Origin: Microbacterium maritypicum
GTDB lineage: Bacteria > Actinomycetota > Actinomycetes > Actinomycetales > Microbacteriaceae
Length of the DNA stretch: 64,000 bases
Direction of reading: 5' to 3'
Assembly (NCBI RefSeq): GCF_008868125.1
Contig: NZ_WAAQ01000002.1
Span: forward strand, 248,001-312,000
This document shows, piece by piece, positions 41,774 through 52,422 of the stretch. Positions within the stretch are counted from its first letter, which is position 1. The number at the start of each line of letters is the position of its first letter. A model generated the notes under the pieces. The model was not told the origin of the DNA and made no database searches. It was given only the letters and a program-made list of their open reading frames with translations. Made by a program: the position numbers and the translations under genes.

Positions 41774-43240
41774 TCAGCGGCGGCGAGACGTCGGCAGGTC
41801 GATCGGTCCGGTGACGGAGAGCTCGTCCTCCCACACCTCGATTCCTCGGACCTCGGGGAGACGGGCCTTGGTGAAGACCGGATCGAGTCCTTCGCGTCGC
41901 TGCTGCGTGTAGTCCTTGAGGAGCTTGAAGGCGACTCCGGAGAGCAGCGCGATCGCCACGAGGTTCACGATCGCCATGAAGCCCATCGCGCCGTCGGCGA
42001 AGTTCCACACGACATCGGCCGACACGATCGATCCGACAAACACCGCCCCGATGGCAAAGAGCCGGTAGCCGAGCAGGACGGCGGGCGTCGACGTGATGAA
42101 CTCGATGTTCGTCTGCCCGTAGTAGTAGTTGCCGAGGATCGAGCTGAATGCGAGCAGAAAGATGATCACGATCAGCAGGATGTTCGACCAGCTGCCGAGC
42201 GCACCGACCACCGCCCCCTGCGTCAGCCCGATGCCCCGCTCGGCGTTCGCGAGGTCGGGGACCGAGACGAGGATGATGAACGCGGTGATCGAGCACACCA
42301 GGAACGTGTCGAAGTAGACGCCGAGGGTCTGCACCAGACCCTGCTTGACCGGGTGCGTCACCGCGGCACTCGCGCCCGCGTTGGGTGCGGAACCGAGCCC
42401 GGCCTCGTTGGAGAACATGCCCCGCTTGACGCCGGTGAGGATGATGTAGCCGAGCGCGGCGCCCACGATCTCGTTCGGCCCGAACGCCTGCGTGAAGATC
42501 ATGGCGAAGACCTCGGGGAGGCGCTCGATGTGAATCACCACGATGACGAGCCCGAGGAGCAGGTACAGCAGCGCCATGATTGGGACCAGGGTCTGGGTGA
42601 CGGAGGCGATGCGGCGCACACCTCCGAAGATCACCAGGCCCATGAGGACGGCGAGCGCCGCGCCGATGGCCCACGGCAGCCATGCGGGGGCCCCGCCGCC
42701 CAGGCTCCCCGCGATGGTGGCCTGGATGGTGTTGGCCTGCAGCGAGCTGAACGCGATCGGGAAGCACACGATGAGGATGACGGCGAACAGGACTCCCATC
42801 CAACGCGCGCCGAGCCCGCGCTGCATGTAGTACGCGGGACCTCCGAGGAACCCGTCCTTGTCCCGCGTCTTGTACAGCTGCGCGAGCGAGGACTCGATGA
42901 ACGAGGACGCCCCGCCGATGAACGCCATCAGCCACATCCAGAAGATCGCACCGGGTCCGCCGATCGCGATCGCCGTGCCGACACCGGCGATGTTGCCGAC
43001 GCCGACGCGCGAGGCCGCGGAGATGGTGAACGCCTGGAACGCCGAGACGGATTGCGGCTCGCCGCTCTCGGTGCGCGGGGTGCGATCCGTCAACGTGCGA
43101 AACATCTCCGGGATCAACCGGAACTGCACGATGCCGGAGCGGATCGTGAAGTACAGGCCGAGGAGGACGACCAGGGGGAGGACGATCCACGTCCACAGGT
43201 TGTCGCCCCACGTCAGCAGCCACTCGTTCACAGAATCCAT
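41774..43240 (-). CDS. AGCS-family alanine/glycine:sodium symporter
   Basis: 488-residue carrier that imports D- or L-alanine or glycine with sodium. Family signatures are SAFQAFTISAASRVGVGNIAGV, GGPGAIFWMWLMAFIGGASSF, GFLGGPAYYMQRGLG and the later GMFSNEAGLGSAPNA. About eleven helices are visible, followed by a 50-residue cytoplasmic tail ending RRR. ATG 43240 (MDSVNEW) matches family N-termini; an in-frame ATG at 43294 would add 18 non-conserved residues. The Shine-Dalgarno is weak for either. Confidence 0.92.
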   Translation of the reverse strand: MDSVNEWLLTWGDNLWTWIVLPLVVLLGLYFTIRSGIVQFRLIPEMFRTLTDRTPRTESGEPQSVSAFQAFTISAASRVGVGNIAGVGTAIAIGGPGAIFWMWLMAFIGGASSFIESSLAQLYKTRDKDGFLGGPAYYMQRGLGARWMGVLFAVILIVCFPIAFSSLQANTIQATIAGSLGGGAPAWLPWAIGAALAVLMGLVIFGGVRRIASVTQTLVPIMALLYLLLGLVIVVIHIERLPEVFAMIFTQAFGPNEIVGAALGYIILTGVKRGMFSNEAGLGSAPNAGASAAVTHPVKQGLVQTLGVYFDTFLVCSITAFIILVSVPDLANAERGIGLTQGAVVGALGSWSNILLIVIIFLLAFSSILGNYYYGQTNIEFITSTPAVLLGYRLFAIGAVFVGSIVSADVVWNFADGAMGFMAIVNLVAIALLSGVAFKLLKDYTQQRREGLDPVFTKARLPEVRGIEVWEDELSVTGPIDLPTSRRR

Positions 43241-43359
43241 GCGCACAGTCTGGTGGAACTGCTCCGATGACACCAGCTTTCGCGCGCACAGCATTCCGGT
43301 GGGACGCGTCCGCCTCCGTGTCGGCGCTCGGTGTCGGTCGCCGCGGATAGCCTGACCGG

Positions 43360-43929
43360 ATGACCTCTCTTCTCACGGGCCCCGACGCCCGCGACCGCTG
43401 CGCCTGGGTGGGCGACGACGACGAGTACCGTCGCTATCACGATGAAGAGTGGGGCACGCCTCTGCACGGCGACCGCGCGCTGTTCGAGAAGATGGCGCTC
43501 GAAGGGTTCCAGGCAGGCCTCTCCTGGATCACGATCCTGCGCAAGCGACCGCGGTTCCGCGAGGTGTTCGCGGGTTTCGAGCCCGAGATCGTCTCCGAGT
43601 ACGACGAGTCCGATGTCGAGCGCCTGATGGGCGACGCCGGGATCATCCGCAACCGCGCGAAGATCGAGGCGACCATCGGCAACGCCCGCATCGTGCGCGG
43701 CATGGCCGAGGGGGAGTTCGACGAGCTGATGTGGTCGTTCGCCCCGGCGGCCCCCGGCGCCCGTCCCGCATCCTTCGCCGACGTCCCCGCCGTCACGCCG
43801 GAGTCCACGGCGTTGAGCAAGGAACTGCGTCGTCGTGGGTTCCGATTCGTGGGGCCGACCACCATGTACGCCCTGATGCAATCGGGCGGCATGGTCGACG
43901 ATCACATCGCAGGCTGCTGGCGGGCCTGA
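43360..43929 (+). CDS. tag: DNA-3-methyladenine glycosylase I
   Basis: 189-residue base-excision enzyme that removes 3-methyladenine from alkylated DNA. Comparison with E. coli Tag shows all zinc ligands: Cys14 (RCAW), His27 (YHDEEWG), His182 and Cys186 (DDHIAGCW), with the same spacings. Glu48 in LEGFQAGLSWITIL corresponds to the active-site Glu38. Full length and probably active. It stands alone, about 105 bases before the large secretion-type operon, with no link to it visible. Confidence 0.95.
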   Translation: MTSLLTGPDARDRCAWVGDDDEYRRYHDEEWGTPLHGDRALFEKMALEGFQAGLSWITILRKRPRFREVFAGFEPEIVSEYDESDVERLMGDAGIIRNRAKIEATIGNARIVRGMAEGEFDELMWSFAPAAPGARPASFADVPAVTPESTALSKELRRRGFRFVGPTTMYALMQSGGMVDDHIAGCWRA

Positions 43930-44034
43930 TCATCGCGGATGGGCAGAACTCCCCATCGAGCGGTATTCCGAGACGCGGTTAGGATGAACGGGTGCTCGGT
44001 GGGCCCGGAGGGACCGCCCAGGAGCTAACGAAGA

Positions 44035-47000
44035 GTGTCACCTGGGGGGGAACCGGGAATGAAGGCGTTGTCTTGGATACGCGCGCGGCCCAAAACACTG
44101 GCGTCCGCCGCCGGTGTCACCGTCGGCGTCATCGCTATCACCACGATGGCCTTCACCTATGAGGGCTTCCCGACCACCAAGGTCGACCTGAACGACGGCG
44201 GCGTCTGGATCACGAAGACGTCGAGCCTGCTGGTCGGGCACTTCAACAACGAGTCGACGGTCCTCGACGGTGGTCTGCGCACCACGGGCGAGAACTACGA
44301 CATCCTTCAGGACACGAGCAACATCCTCGTCGTCGATGAGAACGCCTCCACCCTCACTGCCGTCGATCCCGCACGCGTATCTCTCGGCGACTCCGCAGGC
44401 ATCCCCTCCTCGGCGAAGGTCGCGCTGGGCAACCGCACGGCCGCGATCCTCGATCAGAAGACCGGCGAGCTCTGGGTCGTCCCCGCCCAGGGCGTCTCGT
44501 CGTTCGAGGCAGAGGTGAACGAGCCCGCCGCAGAACTCGGCGCCGGAGCCGATGTCGCGGTCGCCAAGGACGGCACGGTGTTCGGACTCGCCCCGGAGCG
44601 CGGCGAGGTCGTCACTGTGCCCGTGGACAACGAGGGCGAAGCCCTCGATGCCTCGGCCGCATCCGTCGGCGAGCTCGACGCGTCCGCGAAGCCGACGATC
44701 ACGGCGGTCGGCCGCACGCCGGTCGTACTCGACCGCTCGGCAGGCGTCGTGACCTCGCCCGGTGGCATCCGCACCGAGATCCCCGGCGCCGACAAGGCGG
44801 TCCTGCAGCAGGCGTCCGAGAACACCGACGCAGTGGCGATCGCGACCACGAACGCCCTGGTGAGCGTTCCCCTCGACGGCGGCGAGCCGACCGAGGTCGA
44901 CGCCGGCGGCACCGGCACCGCGGCCGCTCCGGTCTGGCTGCGCGGATGCACCTACGGCGCGTGGGCGGGCACCGCCACATTCATCCGCGAGTGCCCGGGC
45001 ACCGGCAACGACGTCAACGCCCAGGTCGACGGCGCCGAAGACGCGAAGAGCCTCGTGTTCCGCGTTAACCGCGACGTCATCATCCTCAACGACGCCGTCG
45101 GTGGCGCGGCCTGGCTGGCCAACGAGAGTCTCCAGCGCGTCGACAACTGGAACGACCTCACCCCGCCGGAGGGCGAGACCGAGAACGAGGACGACTCCAC
45201 CGAGGAGACCGTCGAGACCACGCTCCCCGAACGCAAGGAGGAGAACACTCCTCCGATCGCCGAGGATGACACGTTCGGCGTGCGCCCCGGTGTCACGACC
45301 ATGCTCCCGGTGCTCGACAACGACAACGACCCCGACGGCGACGTCCTGGTGGCGGCGCTCGCCGAGGCCCAGCCCGCGGTCGGGACGATCCAGCAGGTGC
45401 AGAACGGTGGATCGTTGCAGATCGCGGTGGAGGAAGGCGCCTCCGGGTCGACCGCGTTCACGTATGAGGCCGACGACGGCCGCGGCGGCAAGGACACGGC
45501 GGCCGTCACCCTGACCGTCTACGACAAGAGCATCAACACCGCTCCGGCGCCCAAGCGCAGGACGACGCTGACGGTCGAGACCGGCGGCACGATCTCGTAC
45601 AACATCCTCCCCGACTGGATCGACCCGGAAGGCGACGACGTCTACCTCAAAGACGTGGTGCCCGCGCCGGGCGACGAGGTCGACTTCAGCACCGACGGCC
45701 AGATCACGTACAAGGCCACGGCGAGCCAGCAGGGTCTCAAAGAGGTGCAGGTCACGGTCGCCGACGGATACGGCGAGACCGCCACAGCGACCGTGACGCT
45801 CGACGTGCGGCCCGAAGGATCGACCAAGCCCAAGACCAACGCCGACCATGTCGTGACCCGCGTCGGCGAGCAGGTGACGGTGGCCCCGCTCGCCAACGAC
45901 ACCAGCTCGGGACGAGAGCTGCTGCGCCTCGGTCGTGTGAACGAGGTACCCGGCGCGACCGTGCTGCCGGACGGACCCAACAAGACCTTCACCTTCACCG
46001 CCGACGCCCCCGGCACCTACTACGTGCTGTATCTCGCGACCGCGGGTCCCGAGAGCAGCCAGGGAATCGTGCGCGTCGACGTGCTGGAGGCGAGCGAGAC
46101 GGATCTGCCGCCGGTCGCCGTCCGTGACGTCGCGCTGCTGCCCACAGGCGGAGATGTGCTCCTCGGCGTGCTCGCGAACGATGTCGACCCCGCCGGCGGC
46201 ATCCTCGTCGTGCAGTCCGTCTCGATCGAGGACGACTCCGGTGTCTCGGTGTCAGTCATCAACCATGAGACCCTCCGCATCACCGACCAGGGCTCGCTCA
46301 CCGATCAGGCCCGCATCAAGTACCGCATCTCGAACGGCTCGAAGTCGGCCGAGGGCGAGGTCGTGGTGATCCCGATCCCCGCGCCCGACCAGCTCCTCCA
46401 GCCGGTCGTGAACGACGACACCGCGATCGTGCGGGCGGGCGACGTCGTCACCATCCCGGTGCTCGACAACGACACGCACCCGAACGACGACGTCATGCAC
46501 GTCGTCCCCGAGCTGGTCGAGCCGCTCATCGATCCGGAGGACGGCGAGGCCTTCGTCTCGCAGGACACGATCCGCTTCAAGGCGGGCCCTGTCGCGAAGA
46601 CGGTGTACCTCACCTACGAGGCCGTCGACTCCCGCCAGCAGAAGGACGCCGGCTACGTCACGATCCAGATCCTGCCCGTCGACCCCGAGACGAACGCCGC
46701 GCCGCGCCCGCAGGACCTCGTGGCTCGCGTGCTCGCCGGGTCGACGGCGAACATCGCCGTGCCACTGGACGGCATCGACGCCGACGGCGACTCGGTCGAG
46801 CTGATCGACATCGCCTCCAGCCCCACGAAGGGCCGCATCACCGAGACCGCGCAGAACTACTTCACCTATGAGGCGTTCGACGGATCCTCGGGTGTCGACG
46901 TGTTCCGCTACCGCGTGCGCGACCGCCTCGGCAAGGAGGGCATCGCCACGATCCGCGTGGGTATCGCCCCGGGCGAGCAGGTCAACCAGAGGCCCTTCGC

Positions 47001-50000
47001 CGTCAAGGATGCCGTGGTCGTGCGGCCGGGTCGAGAGATCTCGGTGCCGGTGATGGCGAACGACTCCGACCCCGAGGGCGACAAGATCGCGCTCGTCAAG
47101 AACGGCCTGGAGGTCCCGACCGACACGGGCATCACGGCCCGCGTCTCGGGAGACCGGGTGCTGGTTCAGGCGCCGAACCGTGAGCTCGAGACGTCGCTGC
47201 AGTACACGATCCGCGATGCGCGCGGAGCAGAGGCCACCGCGGCGCTGCAGATCACCGTCGACGAGAACGTGCCGTTGCAGGCGCCGGTCGCTCGCGACGA
47301 TCGCGTGCGCCCGACCGACCTCACCGACGGCACGATGAGCGCCGATCTCGACATCCTCGAGAACGATGAAGACCCCGACGGTACGACCGACCGCCTGAAG
47401 GTCTCTCTCGGCGAAGGAGCGACGCAGCTCGAGAACGGCAAGGTGCGCGTCACCGTGACCGAGAACCTGCAGCTCATCCGCTACACCCTCACCGATCAGG
47501 ACGATCTGTCCGCATCGGCGTTCATCTTCGTCCCGGCCGAATCGGATCTGCGCCCGATCCTCGACTCGACCAAACCGCTCGAAGTCATGAGCGGGGAGAC
47601 CAAGGAGATCCCGCTCTCCAAGTTCGTCACCGTCGCCGGCGGAGGAACCGCGCGGATCACCGAGCACGCCAAGGTGAACGCGGTGTACGCGAACGGCGAC
47701 GACCTCGTGAAGGACGAGACGACGCTCGTGTACACCTCGGCCGAGGGGTACTTCGGACAGGACTCGCTGACCTTCGAGGTGACCGACGGCACGGGCCCGG
47801 ATGACCCTGAGGGACGCAAGGCCACGCTCAGCATCCCGATCAACGTGCTGCCGCCCGAGAACCAGCAGCCCGAGTTCATCGGCGCAGAGGTCATCGTCGC
47901 CCCCGGTGAGAAGGCCTCGACGCTCGACCTCGCCGCGTTGACGACCGATCCCGACCCCGAAGACGAGGGCAAGCACAAGTACAAGTACGTCAGCGGTGCC
48001 GGCAAGGGCATCACGGCCAAGATCGACGGCTCCGACCTGCTCGTGGAAGCTTCGTCCGACGTCGAGAAGGGCACCGTCGCGACGCTGAAGCTCGAGATCA
48101 CCGACGGGACGACCGAGCCGGTCGACGGCACGGTGACCGTGCGCGTCGGGGCCTCGACCCGACCGCTGCCCGCCGCCAACACCGACACGATCTCGGAAGC
48201 CGACCAGGGCAAGAGCATCACGGTGCCCGTGCTCGCGAACGACTACAACCCGTTCCCCGAGACGCCGCTCAAGCTCATGACCGCCGTGACCGAATCGGGC
48301 TCCGGAGGCGCCACGGTCAAGGGCGATCAGGTGGTCGTGACCCCGGATGCGAGCTTCGTCGGCACCATGGTCGTGCGCTACCGCATCCAGGATGCGACGA
48401 AGGATGCCGACCGCGAGGCCAACGGACAGATCATCGTCACGGTGCAGGGTGTTCCCGATGCACCGGGAGCCCCGCTCGTCTCGAGCGTGCAGGATCGCAC
48501 CGTTGTCGTCTCGTACGGAGCGCCGTCGAACAACGGTGCCGAGATCACGAAGTACACGGTCAAATCGGTCAGCGGCAACCCGTATTCGAAAGAGTGCCGG
48601 TCCACGACCTGCACGCTCGACGGGCTGACCAACAACGTCGAGTACACCTTCCAGGTCACGGCGACGAACCGCGTCGGCGAGTCGAAGCCGTCCGGTACCT
48701 CGGCGGTCGCCCGTCCGGACGCTCGGCCCGACACCCCGAACCCGCCGACCCTCGCCTTCGGCGACAAGTCGCTCAAGGTCTCCTGGGCCACCCCGACCAC
48801 GCCCGGATCCCCGGTCGAGAGCTATACGCTCGAGATCTCGCCCGCTCCGCCGTCCGGCGTGTCGCAGAAGCAGGCCACGGGCAACTCGATGACCTGGGAC
48901 GGCCTCGAGAACGGCTCGAACTACCAGATCCGCGTGCAGGCCCACAACCGCGCACCCGAGCCGTCGAGCTGGAGCGCCTGGTCGGCATCCGAGGTCCCCG
49001 CGGGCCCGCCGATGCCCGCCGCCGCGCCCACCGTGACGCAGGTGCCGGCCGTGGGTAGCCAGGCCCAGATGCAGGTGAGCTGGGTGCCGGGGAACCCCAA
49101 TGGCGACCCGATCGACTCCTTCGAGCTGCAGGTGTGGGAGGGCGGCACGCTCCGCAACACGGTCTTCCCTGGAGCCGGATCGAAGACGCAGGCAGTCTCG
49201 GTGCCGACGTCTGAGACGCCGTACACCTACCGCATCCGCGCGAACAACAAGGCAGGTTGGGGCGAGTGGAGCCCGATGTCGGCACCGCGCCGCGGCGTGA
49301 ACAAGCCGGGTGCGCCCTCTCTGTCGAACGTCGCCGAGGGCGACCGGTCCCTCACGCTCACCTGGTCTCCCGGCGCGCTGAATGGCGCCAGATCGACCGA
49401 GGTGCGATACGAGTACTCCGTCGGAGGCAACTGGGCGGCGATGCCGGGCAACAACGTCATCACCGGACTCTCGAACGGAACCAACTACAACGTGCGGGTC
49501 CGTGCCGTCTCGACGGTCGATGGACAGACCTACGCCAGCGACGCGTCCGGCCAGATGTCGGGCAACCCGTACGGTCCGCTGAAGCAGCCGTCGGTCACCG
49601 CAGCGCCGAACCCCACGAGCGTGACGTTCGGCTGGAACGCGAACGTCTCGGCCAATGGGCGCGGCATCAAGACGGTGCGCATCCGCATCGATGGCGGTGG
49701 ATGGTCCAACGTCGGAGCGAACGGAAGCACCACCGTCGGCAACGGCTACAGCCAGCGCCACACCATCGATGTCGAGGTCACGGATGAGGCGGGGCAGAAG
49801 ATCACCCGGTCCGAGGCTGGAACATCCGGACCGAAGCCCAACCCCCGGGCCTGGGTCACTTCCACGGGCAATGCCAACGGCCAGCCGAACTGCAACGACG
49901 GTACATGCGCGTACTTCTACCTCAACGCGCAGGACTTCGATCCCGGTCAGACCATCTCGGTGCGGTGCAACAACAACGACCCGACCTACGGCGGGGTCTG

Positions 50001-50142
50001 GGGCGGTCCGTACTCGATCACGATGGACGGCAACGGCAACTACGGCGGTCGACTGAGCTGCTATCTCGGCAACCGCCGCGGCGTGATCGAAGCCTGGGTG
50101 ATGGTCAACGGCAACGCCTTCGAACACCGCGTCTGGCAATGA
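44035..50142 (+). CDS. Giant membrane-anchored Ig-like/fibronectin type III protein, first gene of the secretion-type operon
   Basis: 2035-residue protein with a short basic cytoplasmic N-terminus (WIRARPK), one membrane helix (about 24-44) and an enormous extracellular part. Residues about 50-380 are beta-rich and may form a propeller (inference). About ten Ig/cadherin-like units follow (about 410-1480), each marked by an acidic motif such as VLDNDNDPDGD, VLANDVDPAGG or VMANDSDPEGD that could bind calcium. Then about four or five Fn3 domains (about 1485-1920) and a Cys-containing C-terminal domain (CNDGTCAYFYLNAQDFDPG). The GTG at 44035 has AGGAG 10 bases upstream; an in-frame ATG at 44059 is an alternative. 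Its position before MoxR-DUF58-transglutaminase and FHA/kinase genes is a recurrent actinobacterial arrangement. Likely a surface or periplasm-spanning partner of the secretion machine. Confidence 0.85.
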   Translation: MSPGGEPGMKALSWIRARPKTLASAAGVTVGVIAITTMAFTYEGFPTTKVDLNDGGVWITKTSSLLVGHFNNESTVLDGGLRTTGENYDILQDTSNILVVDENASTLTAVDPARVSLGDSAGIPSSAKVALGNRTAAILDQKTGELWVVPAQGVSSFEAEVNEPAAELGAGADVAVAKDGTVFGLAPERGEVVTVPVDNEGEALDASAASVGELDASAKPTITAVGRTPVVLDRSAGVVTSPGGIRTEIPGADKAVLQQASENTDAVAIATTNALVSVPLDGGEPTEVDAGGTGTAAAPVWLRGCTYGAWAGTATFIRECPGTGNDVNAQVDGAEDAKSLVFRVNRDVIILNDAVGGAAWLANESLQRVDNWNDLTPPEGETENEDDSTEETVETTLPERKEENTPPIAEDDTFGVRPGVTTMLPVLDNDNDPDGDVLVAALAEAQPAVGTIQQVQNGGSLQIAVEEGASGSTAFTYEADDGRGGKDTAAVTLTVYDKSINTAPAPKRRTTLTVETGGTISYNILPDWIDPEGDDVYLKDVVPAPGDEVDFSTDGQITYKATASQQGLKEVQVTVADGYGETATATVTLDVRPEGSTKPKTNADHVVTRVGEQVTVAPLANDTSSGRELLRLGRVNEVPGATVLPDGPNKTFTFTADAPGTYYVLYLATAGPESSQGIVRVDVLEASETDLPPVAVRDVALLPTGGDVLLGVLANDVDPAGGILVVQSVSIEDDSGVSVSVINHETLRITDQGSLTDQARIKYRISNGSKSAEGEVVVIPIPAPDQLLQPVVNDDTAIVRAGDVVTIPVLDNDTHPNDDVMHVVPELVEPLIDPEDGEAFVSQDTIRFKAGPVAKTVYLTYEAVDSRQQKDAGYVTIQILPVDPETNAAPRPQDLVARVLAGSTANIAVPLDGIDADGDSVELIDIASSPTKGRITETAQNYFTYEAFDGSSGVDVFRYRVRDRLGKEGIATIRVGIAPGEQVNQRPFAVKDAVVVRPGREISVPVMANDSDPEGDKIALVKNGLEVPTDTGITARVSGDRVLVQAPNRELETSLQYTIRDARGAEATAALQITVDENVPLQAPVARDDRVRPTDLTDGTMSADLDILENDEDPDGTTDRLKVSLGEGATQLENGKVRVTVTENLQLIRYTLTDQDDLSASAFIFVPAESDLRPILDSTKPLEVMSGETKEIPLSKFVTVAGGGTARITEHAKVNAVYANGDDLVKDETTLVYTSAEGYFGQDSLTFEVTDGTGPDDPEGRKATLSIPINVLPPENQQPEFIGAEVIVAPGEKASTLDLAALTTDPDPEDEGKHKYKYVSGAGKGITAKIDGSDLLVEASSDVEKGTVATLKLEITDGTTEPVDGTVTVRVGASTRPLPAANTDTISEADQGKSITVPVLANDYNPFPETPLKLMTAVTESGSGGATVKGDQVVVTPDASFVGTMVVRYRIQDATKDADREANGQIIVTVQGVPDAPGAPLVSSVQDRTVVVSYGAPSNNGAEITKYTVKSVSGNPYSKECRSTTCTLDGLTNNVEYTFQVTATNRVGESKPSGTSAVARPDARPDTPNPPTLAFGDKSLKVSWATPTTPGSPVESYTLEISPAPPSGVSQKQATGNSMTWDGLENGSNYQIRVQAHNRAPEPSSWSAWSASEVPAGPPMPAAAPTVTQVPAVGSQAQMQVSWVPGNPNGDPIDSFELQVWEGGTLRNTVFPGAGSKTQAVSVPTSETPYTYRIRANNKAGWGEWSPMSAPRRGVNKPGAPSLSNVAEGDRSLTLTWSPGALNGARSTEVRYEYSVGGNWAAMPGNNVITGLSNGTNYNVRVRAVSTVDGQTYASDASGQMSGNPYGPLKQPSVTAAPNPTSVTFGWNANVSANGRGIKTVRIRIDGGGWSNVGANGSTTVGNGYSQRHTIDVEVTDEAGQKITRSEAGTSGPKPNPRAWVTSTGNANGQPNCNDGTCAYFYLNAQDFDPGQTISVRCNNNDPTYGGVWGGPYSITMDGNGNYGGRLSCYLGNRRGVIEAWVMVNGNAFEHRVWQ

Positions 50143-50188
50143 TGCGCTCTCTCTTCTCGACATCCGAAGAACAAGGAACGACACACTC

Positions 50189-51159
<971 letters not shown>

Positions 51160-51160
<1 letters not shown>

Positions 51161-52422
51161 TGACCGCGGAGGCCCTTCAGGCATCGCCGCCGCAGACGGA
51201 GCGCGACGCCGGTTGGCGTGACATCGCGGCCGTCATCGGCGCGCGCATCCTGACGCGCCTCCGGAAGATCACGTCGGCGATCCGTCCGCTGGCCTGGGTG
51301 CTGATGGCCCTTGCCGTCGGCTTCTGGGTGCTCGGGCAGATCGCCGGCTGGTCGGAGTTCACGATCGCGGCCGTGGTCATCGCGATCGCCGTGGCCCTGT
51401 GCGCGCTGTTCCTGATCGGCCGCACCGCCTACGACGTGGCGCTCGACCTCGCCCGCACCCGCGTTGTCGTGGGAGAGCGCGCTGTCGGCGCCCTGACCCT
51501 CGCCAACCGCGGCTCCAGGGCGATCCTGCCCTCGCGCGTCGTGCTCCCGGTCGGCTCCGGCCGCGGCGAGTTCGGCATCCAGCGGCTCGCCCCGGGGGAG
51601 GAGGCGGAGGAGCTCTTCGCCATCCCCACCCAGAAGCGCGGCGTGGTCAAGGTCGGACCGGTCAGCGTCGTGCGCGGCGACCCGCTCGGTCTGTTCGAGC
51701 GGGCGCACCGGCGGGATGATCCCGTCGACCTCTTCGTGCATCCGCGCACCGTGCTGTTCGACGGCCAGTCGCTCGGCTATCTGCGCGACCTGGAGGGGCT
51801 GCCCGCCGCCGACCTCTCTCGCGACGATGTGTCCTTCCACGCTCTCCTGGAGTACCAGCCGGGCGATGACCTGCGTCACGTGCACTGGCGTTCGACGGCC
51901 CGCACCGGCACGATGATGGTGCGGCAGTACGAGGAGACCCGGCGCTCGCACTTCGTGATCGGTCTCTCGCGCTCTCTCGCCGACTACGCCACCGAAGACG
52001 ACTTCGAGCTCGGCGTCTCGGCTGCGGGATCGATCGGCCTGCGCGCGCTCCGCGACTCGCAGCGCGTCGACATGCGCGTGCAGGGCCGGGAGCTGCCCGC
52101 CGGCACCGGCAAGCAGCTGCTCGACTCGCTCTCGGCGGTCGAGAACAGCAAGCCGAAGGAGGGCGGCATCGCCGAGCTCGCCGGCGTCGTGTCGGCCACC
52201 ATGCCGCTGGCGAGCGTGGTCGTGCTGGTGTGCGGGGCTCGCGTGAAGTCCGACGACCTCCGCCTCGCGTGTGCGCGCCTGCCGTTCGGCGCCAGGGTGC
52301 TCGTGGTCGTCGCCGACACCACCGCGTCCGCCCCGGCTCTGCGTCGCATCGGCGATGCCGACGTGGTGACGGTCGGAGCACTCGAACAGATCCCGCTCGC
52401 CCTGCAGAAGGTGCTCGCATGA
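51160..52422 (+). CDS. DUF58 domain protein (MoxR partner)
   Basis: 420-residue protein with two membrane helices (about 42-62 and 66-88), then an ordered domain. The DUF58 core is LRDLEGLPAADLSRDDVSFHALLEYQPGDDLRHVHWRSTARTGTMMVRQYEE in segments (about 205-255), matching the family RxYxPGDxxRxIdWr pattern. The C-terminal part has a VWA-like alternating strand/helix pattern. DUF58 proteins are encoded with MoxR ATPases and are thought to be membrane partners that MoxR acts on. The ATG overlaps the MoxR stop by one base and its own stop overlaps the transglutaminase-like gene by 4 bases. Confidence 0.9.
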
